Shown here piece after piece: positions 42,882 through 52,500 of a stretch of DNA of 64,000 nt. Source of the stretch: Ruminococcus_C callidus (GTDB lineage Bacteria; Bacillota; Clostridia; Oscillospirales; Ruminococcaceae). The translations under genes and the position numbers were made by a program. Position 1 is the first letter of the stretch; each line of letters starts with the position of its first letter. The stretch covers positions 1,550,001-1,614,000 of the forward strand of contig NZ_CP186925.1 in assembly GCF_049562855.1 (NCBI RefSeq). The letters run 5' to 3'. Under the pieces are notes generated by a model. It made no database searches, had not been told where the DNA came from, and saw only the letters and a list, made by a program, of their open reading frames with translations.

Positions 42882-45284
42882 TTATTGGTTGTCCTGCTTT
42901 TCTGCAATTGGAAATTCCGTGATTTTTGCAAAAAGAAAGTCCTGAATCAGTTTGAGATCTGTAACGTCGACGGTTCCACTTTGATCCACATCTGCGGCGA
43001 TCTCATATCTTTTGCTGTCAAAACCGTATGATACTCCATGTTTTGCAAGACATAAATCAATTGCATTAATGACATTATCAGAATTTAAATCTCCTAATAT
43101 AATGTCTTTTGACACACCTGCACCAAGTATTCCGATGCCATCTGCTGCACCAATGGCTTCATCTATATAAAAATTATTGGTGGTGTTTGCAGTTTCTACA
43201 TAGAGCTGCATATTCGATGCCCCCGCCGGTATCTGATAATTTGTGTTTGCAAGCTGAATCCATTCACCCTTGATACCTGTTCCTTCTGCAATTGTGTTAT
43301 ATTGTGTATCACCGTTTGCGTCGATGTACTGAAGCTTCAGATAAAATTTATCCGTCGCCGTACCGTCAAAATATGTCACATTGACACTGAAGCTGTATTC
43401 ATTTCCCGGTAGAAAGACTCTGGGATTCAGTGCCTTGTATGCACCATTCCATGCAGCGGTTCGATTCTGTATAAGCAGTGCCTCACTTCCTACATAGGCG
43501 GTTCTGCCGCTTGTCTGAATGCTTGCGGAGCCTCTTGCCTGCCATGAACAGATATCTCCCTCAAAGCCGTCGGCAAAATACCAACCGTATTCATTCGGTT
43601 TTATCACAGTCGATGCATTCCAGTCGGCACGCTCATAGTCAAAGTAATCAATATCCGCATAACCGCCTGTCGTTTTTGTTGCATAGCTGTAAATGCCGCT
43701 GCGGTAACCAGTAAACAGGGTCAGACTGTATACCATACTCAACTCCTCGCCGATTTTTTTCCAGTCTGCACCATTATAGGAATAATAGAAATTCGCTTTA
43801 TCAATATTATAGGAACTGTTTCCGGTAGAATCCACCGTATTGAACAGAAAATCAACTTTGAGATAAATCTCATTTCCGCTGAGATTCGTCTGCTCTATGA
43901 TGTTGTTATAGCTATCACCAACAGTGGCACTGTCGGAATAACCGCCATTATTTGCCATATAGATTTTCTTTGTTCCGTCATCTGATACATAAACGCCTAC
44001 ATTGCCATATTTAAACTGAAAAGCTGAAAGGCCTGCGTAATCACCTGCTTTCATTCCAGAAGTATCCAGCTTTATCACGCTGCTACAGGAAGGCCCTTCC
44101 GCACGCTGTGTTAAAGTGTTTTTTGCATCCAACAGATTGGTTGCAAGGGTATTGTTTTTTAATCTGAGATAGCCAGGGCGTTCTGTCACCGACCATGCAG
44201 TATTATCAGGATTGTGATTCCACTGCCATTCGAGATCAAGCTTGTTGGAGCTGTATGTGAAATCATCGTCTTTTGTAAGTTGAGTGCCGGCATAATCACT
44301 ATCAATTTCAAGTGTCAGGGGTACTTCGCCGTTTACGCCCATCATCGGCCAGTTATTTTCCCATGTCACTGGAACAAGCACAGGGATTCGTCCTACACTG
44401 CCGTGATCCTGAAACAGAAGTCCGTACCACTTTCCATCAGGCGTATCTACAATACCGCCCTGTGCAACACCACTGCCATAAGTGCCAAGTCCGGAATTCA
44501 GAATCGTTTTTCCCTCATATGTGCCAAGCAGTTCCTTACTTCGATAACAAAGCTCTATACGTTTGCTGTTTGAAGGCCATGCAATAACAAAAATGTAATA
44601 ATATCCATTTATTTTCTGGATATGCCAGCCCTCTCCGGCAAGATTGTCCAGTCCTGTGGAAAACAATGTCTGTTCCACACCGTCTTTCTTAAAGCCTGTC
44701 ATATCTGAATTGAATTCCTTGATTTTTGCTGTACCACCTGCACCGTATACCAGATAATTCCGTCCGTCATCATCAAACAGAATGGAAGCATCATGATACA
44801 TTCCGTTTATCTCGCTGCGTGTCCACGTTCCGTTTTCAATGTCCGAAGTCTTGTATATATAGGATTTTCCAGTGCCATAACTTCCAAAAAATACATAGAA
44901 GTTACCGTCATGGTATCTAAGACTTGCCGCCCACTGTCCATGCGAATAATCATTTTCACCATTTTTGAGAGTCTGCTTATCACCATCAGCGTAAGTGTCA
45001 TAGACGTAATTGCATATCTCCCATGAAACCAAATCTTTTGATTTCATGATCGGGGCACCCGGACTGAAATACATTGTGGTGCTTACCATATAGTAGGTAT
45101 CATCCACACGAATAATGTCCTCGTCAGGAACATCTGCCCATATAATCGGGTTCGATATGGTTGTTGTCTGTGCAGCGTCTGCTGTTGTCAGCTCAGATGA
45201 TTGAAACGGTAAAGCTGATGCCAAAAGTACCACAGAAACAGTGGAAGCCAATATTCTCAGTATGAACTTACTTTTCATTTTCAT
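42882..45284 (-). CDS. GH43 arabinofuranosidase/xylosidase with CBM and dockerin, 800 aa
   Basis: A signal peptide is followed by a GH43 five-blade propeller (about 40-340): NPIIWADVPDEDI (Asp51 as predicted base), YHDASILFDDDG (second Asp), and LAGEGWHIQK (Glu as predicted acid), with HGQWAASLRYHDG and YVFF. Then a GH43 C-terminal beta-sandwich (about 345-560), a carbohydrate-binding module of the CBM4/22 type (about 580-710: FADGFEGDICSWQARG), and a dockerin (LGDLNSDNVINAIDLCLAK and AADVDQSGTVDVTDLKLIQ). It should remove arabinose or xylose side chains. The start follows AGGAGGAATCGCA. It is followed by the CE1 frame and preceded by GH53, as one cluster. Confidence 0.94.
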   Translation of the reverse strand: MKMKSKFILRILASTVSVVLLASALPFQSSELTTADAAQTTTISNPIIWADVPDEDIIRVDDTYYMVSTTMYFSPGAPIMKSKDLVSWEICNYVYDTYADGDKQTLKNGENDYSHGQWAASLRYHDGNFYVFFGSYGTGKSYIYKTSDIENGTWTRSEINGMYHDASILFDDDGRNYLVYGAGGTAKIKEFNSDMTGFKKDGVEQTLFSTGLDNLAGEGWHIQKINGYYYIFVIAWPSNSKRIELCYRSKELLGTYEGKTILNSGLGTYGSGVAQGGIVDTPDGKWYGLLFQDHGSVGRIPVLVPVTWENNWPMMGVNGEVPLTLEIDSDYAGTQLTKDDDFTYSSNKLDLEWQWNHNPDNTAWSVTERPGYLRLKNNTLATNLLDAKNTLTQRAEGPSCSSVIKLDTSGMKAGDYAGLSAFQFKYGNVGVYVSDDGTKKIYMANNGGYSDSATVGDSYNNIIEQTNLSGNEIYLKVDFLFNTVDSTGNSSYNIDKANFYYSYNGADWKKIGEELSMVYSLTLFTGYRSGIYSYATKTTGGYADIDYFDYERADWNASTVIKPNEYGWYFADGFEGDICSWQARGSASIQTSGRTAYVGSEALLIQNRTAAWNGAYKALNPRVFLPGNEYSFSVNVTYFDGTATDKFYLKLQYIDANGDTQYNTIAEGTGIKGEWIQLANTNYQIPAGASNMQLYVETANTTNNFYIDEAIGAADGIGILGAGVSKDIILGDLNSDNVINAIDLCLAKHGVSYGFDSKRYEIAADVDQSGTVDVTDLKLIQDFLFAKITEFPIAEKQDNQ

Positions 45285-45305
45285 TGCGATTCCTCCTCAA
45301 GATTT

Positions 45306-47134
45306 TTATTGTTCAAGCAGCATCCGCTTCAGCAGATGCAAATCAAATACATTTATAATATTATCTTCGCATAAATCCGCAGCTTTCCAGTCGGTAAGCT
45401 CTGCATCGGGTACAGCAAGAAGCCATTTCTGAAGCAGTATAGCATCGATAACACTCAGTGCACCATCTGCATTGACATCTCCTTCTATTTCTTTCACCGG
45501 CTCCAGAATGAACTTCTGCCCATTTCCGCCCCAATATTCCCATTGGCAGATATTCGCACCATCCTCTTTACTGATGTTATATACATCAAGACAGCTTTTA
45601 TTGTTCGAAGCGGCTGTCAGAAGTGCATATGTCCCATCAGTATTTCGGCACAGTGTGTATTTTTGAGATGTATCTCCTTTGTGCTTTTGAAGTAAAATAT
45701 TTGTGCCATTTGTATCAGCACTTTTTTCTACGGTAAGAGCCCTTCCGTCCAATGTAGTTATGTAAAAAGTGTCGTCATCATTTTTTGTGAATGTCCAGAC
45801 AGTTCCATTGCTCTGGACAGCGTTCCCGTTTTTTTCGAAATAAAAAGTTCACTGTTTACATTCTTTATTCTGTATCTGCCGTTTTCAATTACTGCCCCCT
45901 TTGGATTTAAAATCTCATTATTCTGCGGATAAATATTCCGGAATACCTGAAGAGATTTCAAAGAATTTCCCTCAAAATCAAACAAAGCCTGATTGTCATA
46001 AGAAGAACCCCCTGCACCTGTCACCGATGCATCATACTCTGCGGCATAATCCGTAGCCCAACCGCTACCGTATTTTTTCCACAGACTGCTTTGCTCCTCC
46101 CATGAAATGCCGTTTACTCCAAGCCATGCCGGTTCCCAGTAGAAAACGCCGATTCCCTTTTCTCCCACATTTGCTACCGCTTGGAAAACATCTGTCAGAC
46201 ACTGTGCCTGCCCTTCCACAGAGATGTCATACCGAAAAACAGCACTGTCTGAATCTTCGGATACTGCATTTCCGAATGTATCACCGTCTTCATTTGTGTA
46301 AGGATAAGCTGTTTCAGCAACCATAACATACTTGTTGTATGTATCAGCAATTTCTTTAAGGACAGCCGTCAGATTTTCCGTTGTTCCATGCCAGTATGGG
46401 TAATAAGAAGTTGCAAATACATCATAATCCAGATTACATTCGTCCATTACCTGTGCATACCATGCATAAGATCCGGTTGATGGATTTGCAAAATGGTGTG
46501 CAATCAGGACAGATCTGTCAAAATCACGGATTGCCTGATCTCCGCTTGCAAACAAATCACATATTTTGTACATGTCCGTTTCACCGCAAAAAAAGCAGTT
46601 GGTTTCATTCCCCACCTGAACCATGCCAATATTTCCACCGGCTTCAGAAATGGTTTCCAGTACCCATGCGGTGTATTTATAAATTTCACCCTTTAATGTT
46701 TCATGGTCATGCTGTATCCAGTATTTCGGGCGAGTCTGTTTTTCTGGATCTGCCCAGAAATCAGAATACTGAATATCAACAAGCAGTTTCATGCCATATT
46801 TGGCTGCACGTCTCCCAATTTCAGCAGCAGTGTACAAATCGCAATTTCCGCCACCGTAGCTATTTCCCCTGCTGTCATAAGGTTCATTCCAGACACGCAC
46901 TCGAATATAATTGACACCATGCTCGGAAAGTGTCCGAAAAATATCCTGTTTTCTGCCATATTCATTACAGAATGTGACACCGGCATTCTCCACAGCCAAT
47001 ATAGAGGATATATCAACACCTCGTATCGGTTCACCACCATTTACATTCATATCAAATTGACTGAAATAAACAGTATCATTTTCAGCAGATACAAGTGGGA
47101 ACTTTGTGAGATCCATCAGGAGCAGAGCTGTCAC
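45306..47134 (-). pseudogene. GH53 endo-beta-1,4-galactanase with ricin module and dockerin, frameshifted
   Basis: The GH53 domain has RGVDISSI, YIRVRVWNEPYDS, the acid/base motif VQVGNETNCFF and the nucleophile VMVAETAYPY. Near residue 430 the frame breaks; one extra base in the A5 tract at 45842-45846 (plus strand) continues the text as SELFYFEKNGNAVQSNGTVW into the ricin-type module and the dockerin (GDVNADGALSVIDAILLQK and ADLCEDNIINVFDLHLL, a degenerate second repeat). The N-terminus is also unclear: a hydrophobic stretch upstream (VILSVVTALLLMDL) begins after an in-frame TAA (ATG AAA TTT TAA), so the start is uncertain; GTG at 47134 is the formal start. Expected role: cleavage of arabinogalactan I. 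Confidence 0.85.
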
Positions 47135-47430
47135 AACGGATAGTATTACACATATTTTTTAAAATTTCATATGATAATATTCCAAACTTCTCCTTTTATT
47201 AGTTATTTTATCAGGACAATATCGTTGCAATTATCAATTATGCTGTTGTCTACTATAACACGGAAAACAGATTCTGTATATCATATTTGTCATGCTTTTT
47301 GCACATTCGTCAATGTGATCTTGTATAATAGAACTTGGCACGCAAGCTACAAAGGAATGAAATGGAAAAACTGTATATTTCGTTGTGCAAAAGCACAGTT
47401 GAAAAAGCAAATCAATAATTACGACTAAAA
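47135..47430. other. Gene-free stretch upstream of the GH53 gene
   Basis: AT-rich. A ribosome-binding-site-like GGAGAAG lies about 19 bp before the ATG AAA TTT TAA reading. No other gene or structure is supported. Confidence 0.5.
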
Positions 47431-47464
47431 CAGCAGTATTTTGACTAAAATACTGCTGCTTTTC
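47431..47464. terminator. Hairpin with U tract between GH53 upstream region and the IS
   Basis: CAGCAGTATTTT and AAAATACTGCTG form a perfect 12-bp stem with loop GACT, followed by CTTTT on the plus strand and TTTTAG on the minus strand. Confidence 0.75.
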
Positions 47465-47511
47465 AACTTTTCAAGCTTCATTTGAAGCCGATTATCTGCA
47501 AAAGGGTACAC

Positions 47512-48509
47512 TTATCCCCTTATAAGTGCCTTCTGACTTTTTATTTGTCCACGTTTTACCATCAGAAGATTGGCACACGCAAACAGCACATTCAGCTTGT
47601 TGAAATTTTTCGCAAGTCCCTGATATCGAACTTTTCGAAAGCCAAATGTGTCTTTGATAATTTTAAAAGCATGTTCTACTTTGCAACGTACAGCGGATTT
47701 TCGGTTTTCAATATAACGTTCCCAGTCAATCGCATGATCAGATACTTGCGGCAGGCTTTTCGGACGGCGATTGATGCGAAAACCAATCTTACGAAAATGG
47801 TCGTTGTTTTTGATCTCATCCCGTTTCTCAATTCCAATATACCACCCACTGTCCCCATATACAACATGATCGTCCTCCCGCAGTAATTTGTGTGCTTCGG
47901 TTATATCGTGTGCATTGGCTGCTGTGGCTGTGATTGTATGCACCAAACCACTTCCGGAATCCACACCAATGTGGCATCTCATCCCGAATTTTCATACATT
48001 TCCTTTTTGGTCTGATACATTTCCGGATCCCGTTTCTTCTCTGCATTTTTGGTCGAACTCGGTGCAGAAATAATGGTTGCATCTACGATCGTACCGCCGT
48101 GCATGATATGCCCAGTAGCTTCCATCACACGATTGATCGCCTTGAAAAACACTTCCCCCAGATGGTTTTCTTCCAGCAAATGACGGAATTTCAGAAGCGT
48201 TGTTGCATCGGGAACCTGTTCCTCCATAAAGTCGATATTCATGAATTTCCGGAATGCATAGCTGTCATAGATGGCATCTTCCACGCCCTCATCAGAGAGA
48301 TTGAACCAGATCTGCAACAGATACATCCGCAGCATTTTTTCGATTCCTTTTGTTGGTCTGCCACGCTTGCCGTTCGGATAATACGGGCGTACAAATTCTA
48401 CCCATTCTTCCCACGGAATAATCTCATTCATGATGTCCAGGAATTCTTCCCGCTTCGTTTTCCGCTTTCTCAGGCTGTACTCATAATCGCTGAATGTCAT
48501 CTGGCTCAT
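47512..48509 (-). mobile_element. IS5-family transposase, decayed (two frames)
   Basis: The first frame (47979-48509) carries the N-terminal region (WEEWVEFVRPYYPNGKRGRPTK, LEKMLRMYLLQIWFNLSD-type segments) and the DDE beginning (GTIVDATIISAPSST). The second (47512-47982) carries GVDSGSGLVHTITATAANAHD, VVYGDSGWYIGIEKR and the closing VEHAFKIIKDTFGFRKVRYQGL. The frames meet at an ATGA overlap, but the natural reading across the joint needs one extra A in an A5 run and a Trp codon where TGA stands, so at least two mutations separate them. Clear terminal repeats were not found by eye. Most likely non-autonomous now. Confidence 0.8.
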
Positions 48510-49029
48510 TTGTCTTTTCCTCCTGCTTTTTTGTCTTTTTTCTATTATACCATATTTGCAGCGTAATGAGAAGATTTAATCAGTGTTTCCCTAATACTTC
48601 CAGAGCTTTGCAGTAAGAGCGAATTTTTTCGGCGTTTTTGCCGTCATCGGGTGCATTTCAAAAAATTTTGGGTGCATTTTTGCCCACAAAAAAACGTTTA
48701 CGCAAACAGAAAACCGATTCAGAGGGAAATCTGAGCCGGTTTTTCTGCTTTTGAACACGTTCCAAAGAACGATTACTTTTTGAAATCCACGTTGTTTTTG
48801 CTGATTTTTGGGCATAAAAAAGCACCTCTAAATTGTATCAAAATAGAGGTGCAAGTATGGTGGAGGCGATGCTTACAGTGGTAAAATCACTTATTTGCAA
48901 CCTTTCAAAATGGGAAAAGTCCGAAACTGCGTGGATTTTTCGTTTCTTCACTGAATCGCTTTAACTGGGTTACGATGTTAATGGGTTTCACTTAGTTACG
49001 GTCATTCATTAGTTAGGCAAACCAAAAGA
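48510..49029. other. Gene-free region between the IS5-like element and the sortase
   Basis: Contains a hairpin at 48708-48746 (CAGAAAACCG...CGGTTTTTCTG) with a rightward U tract and the sortase-operon terminator at 48815-48852. Short reading frames here lack a ribosome binding site or recognisable content. Confidence 0.55.
48815..48852 (-). terminator. Terminator of the BspA2-sortase transcript
   Basis: GCACCTCTA (48822-48830) pairs with TAGAGGTGC (48844-48852); read leftward it is followed by TTTTTT. Confidence 0.8.
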
Positions 49030-49539
49030 TCAATCCAGCAATCCTACCACAACCTGTCGCTGTGTTCCGTCATCGGTACAGGTGATGATGGTGATTCTGT
49101 CATCGCCGAAATCATCAAGCACCCAGACAGCATCCGGATCGACGATTTTGCTTTCGGCCACAGTGTAATGATACGCCTGCTTTTGCTTGTCATGCAATGT
49201 GATTTCCATGCCGATCTCCACATTTTTCAAGTTGTTGAAATATTCCTTGTACAGTGTGCTGCTGTGCCCAGCAATGCAGTAATTGCCCTTGCCAAAATCG
49301 CCGCTATCCTTGAAATGCCCTGCCGCTTTGGCGAGCGTTTCATTGTCAGTTCCTTCTAAAATGGGGGCTTTGATGTTTAGGTCTGCAATTTCCACAACTG
49401 GATTATTCTCAAGCAAGATTTGCTTTTGATAAAGCCGGTAGCACTTTCTCACACCGAAAAATCCAAGAATACTGATACCAATCAAAATTGCAAGCAGTCC
49501 CGAGAGAAACATCCCCCACTGCTTTTTGCTCTTACTCAT
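49030..49539 (-). CDS. Class D-like sortase, 169 aa
   Basis: One N-terminal membrane helix (residues 7-30) is followed by a sortase fold with the catalytic triad in order: His92 (CIAGHSS), Cys154 (TIITCTDD) and Arg161 (TQRQVVV). Such sortases attach LPxTG-type proteins to the cell wall. The gene's ATG overlaps the BspA2 stop codon, so the two are translationally coupled; the longer GTG start at 49560 is an alternative. It is short for a sortase (many have 190-220 residues), but the core is complete. Most probably it anchors the three BspA proteins encoded around it. Confidence 0.9.
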   Translation of the reverse strand: MSKSKKQWGMFLSGLLAILIGISILGFFGVRKCYRLYQKQILLENNPVVEIADLNIKAPILEGTDNETLAKAAGHFKDSGDFGKGNYCIAGHSSTLYKEYFNNLKNVEIGMEITLHDKQKQAYHYTVAESKIVDPDAVWVLDDFGDDRITIITCTDDGTQRQVVVGLLD

Positions 49540-52500
49540 CCTCTTTACGCTTGAGGACACCAGATGCCTTCACCGCACCGAATCCGAATGCCATGAACAG
49601 TGCTGCACCCACGCACAGGAGCCAGTTTGTCATAGCGTTGTTTCCGGTTTGGGGCAGGTTGACTTCTGCGTTGGAAGAATCTGTACCGGTGCCGGTTTTC
49701 GGATCAACGGTGTAAATGTCCAGCACATTGCCGTTTAAGTCGGTCAGCGTGATCTCATATGCATTCTCCGAGCGTGCAGTGATTTCTGCATTTGCAGGTA
49801 CGATGCCAGCCTTTTTCTGGTAATCGTTGATCGCCCAGCTGCAAAGATCTTCGTCTGCAATGTTGGTCACGCTTGTAGTTGTTGCCGTTGTGATCGTGGT
49901 TGCCGATGTTGCGGCGGTGGATTCTGTGTCGGAAGCACTGGTGATTGTGGTTATAGTTGTTTCACTTGCGGTAGTGCTTTCCTTTGTCGTTGTGGTTGTT
50001 TGAGTTGTTGCAGCCGTTTCGCTTGTAGCAGTTGTTGCCTTAGTTGCAGAGGTTGTTCCGCTTGTGGCAGTCGTTGCCTCAGTTGTTGCGGTTGTTTCGT
50101 TTGTGGTAGTTTCTTCGGTTGTTGCGGTTGTTTCGTTTGTAGTAGTTTCCCCAGTTGTTGCACTTGTTTCGCTTGTGGTAGTAGTTTCTTCGGTTGTTGC
50201 AGTTGTTTCGTTTGTAGTGGTTTCTTCGGTTGTGACAGTTGTTTCGCTTGTAGCAGTTGTTGCCTCGGTTGTTGCGGTTGTTCCGTTTGTGGTAGTAGTT
50301 TCCTCGGTTGTTGCGGTTGTTTCGTTTTTGGTAGTAGTTTCTTCGGTTGTTACAGTCGTTTCGTTTGTGGTAACTGTAGTTGCCTTGGTTGTTGCGGTTG
50401 TTTCGCTGGTAACAGTCGTTGCCTTGGTCGCAGAAGTCGTTCCGCTGGTGGCAGTCGTTGCCTTGGTCGCAGAAGTCGTTCCGCTGGTGGCAGTTGTTGC
50501 CTTGGTCGCAGAAGTCGTTCCGCTGGTGGCAGTTGTTGCCTTGGTAGTGGCAGTTGTTTCCTTTGTTGTGGAAGTTGTTTCGTTTGTAGTAGTCGTCGTT
50601 GTCGTAGTAGCAGTTGTGGTGGTCGTTGTTGTGGTAGTGGTCTGTGCATTTACCACAACCGTGCCGGTCACAACATTATAGTTCTCGCTGTCCTCCGGGG
50701 TGAACTCCCATGCCAGGGTGTTCTTTCCAGCGATCAGTTTCTTGAGCTTGCTGACGATCTTCGCTGCACCCTTAGTGCTGTCCTTGCTGATGCTCAGCCC
50801 CAGTTTTTCCACCAGGTCGCCCTCGGTGTGGCTGTCGCCGTCTACGGTCACTTTCACCGTCGGGTCAGCCTTTGCCACCAGAAAATGCAAGGTCAAGTTT
50901 GCGGTATTGCCGTTTTTCGCGGTGAATGTAAAGGTCACGTCCTTGCCGTTTGTGTACACCTTTGCAGGCTTGCCGGAAAGCTTACCGCCGTCCAGTTGCA
51001 TGCCGTCCAGCATGGTGGAACCAGTTGCAACCTTGACGGAAACGCCGCCTACGGCATCTGCATTTTTCACGTAATCCTGCAAGTTAATTTCGTCCATGTC
51101 CTGACCGTAAACGCACTTGATCTGCGTGGTCGCTGTGGCAACCTGAACCAGAACAGGTTTCACCGTTGCCGACTGCTCCACCGCCTTGGCAGTTTCTACG
51201 TCGGTTTCGTCAGACAGGAAATGCTTTTTGCAGTTCTCGCAGGTCCAGTATTCCACGTTTCCGGCTTCGGTGTAAGTCGCATCCTTGGCATCGGTTTTCA
51301 CGAGAGAATGACGATATGTTACCTTTTCAGATGCGTTGCCGAAAGCGTCTTTTGCCAGCGTAGAATCGCAGGAAACCGTAATTTCAAGCGAATCGCCGCA
51401 GCCAAAAAATGCAAAATCTCCGATGCTTGTGACACTTTCCGGAATTTCAATGCTTGCTAAATTTCTGCAATTGGAAAACGCACCCTCTCCGATGCTTGTG
51501 ACACCTTCTGGAATTTCAATGCTTGTTAAACTGCTGCAATCGAAAAACGCATAATCTCCGATGCTTGTGATGCCATCTTCAATCACAACTTTTTTTACGC
51601 TGGCTTTCTTCTGGGCTGCAGGGCTATTGTTAGTACCATAATTCTTCATTGCTCCTGTGCCGCTGATGGCCATTGTTCCCTCAGCGTCCAGTGTCCAGGT
51701 CAGGTTGCCTTCGTTCCAGCGGATTACAACTTTGTCTGCAACTTCACCGAAATTTTCGCTTGTCAGCGTAGAGCCATTTTCAAGAAGTACCTCGGTCAGA
51801 GCAGTACAGCCGGAAAATGCATAAGTTCCGATGCTTGTGACACTACCTGGAATCGTGATGTCTGTCAAGCTGCTGCAATACTTAAACGCATAATTTCCGA
51901 TGCTTGTAACACTCTCTGGAATCGTAATACTTGTCAAGCTGCTGCAATCTCGAAACACATTATTTCCGATGCTTGTGACGCTACTTGGTATCGTGATGCC
52001 TGTCAAGCTGCTGCACTCAAAAAACGCATAATCTCCGATGCTTGTGACACTACCTGGAATCGTGATGTCTGTCAAGCGGATGCAACTGCAAAACGCAAAA
52101 TTTCCGATGCTTGCGACACTACCTGGAATTTCGATGCTTTCTAAGACAGTGCAATCGAAAAACGCAAAATCTACGATATTTGTAATGCCATCTTCAATCA
52201 CAACTTTTTTTACGCTGTCTTTCTTCTGGGCTGCAGGGCTACTGCCAGCACCATACTCCTTCATCGCCCCTGTGCCGCTGATGGTCAGTGTGCCGTCGGC
52301 GGTGAGTGTCCAGGTCAGATTGTCTTCGTTCCAGCGGGTTACAACTTTGTTTGCAACTTCACCGAAATTTTCGCTTGTCAGCGTAGAGCCGCCTTCAAGA
52401 AGCACCTCGGTCAGAGCAGTACAGCCGTCAAACACATTGCTTCCGATACTGGTGACACTCTTTGGAATGGTGATGCTAGTTAAGTCAGTGCAACTCTCAA

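Noticed and set aside
47979..48000. Programmed frameshift joining the two IS5 transposase frames
   Set aside because: An A5-G slippery run is present, but the shifted frame meets a TGA six codons on, so the product could not be completed.
48591..48815. 74-codon frame between the IS5-like element and the sortase
   Set aside because: No ribosome binding site, no recognisable composition, and it runs through a hairpin.
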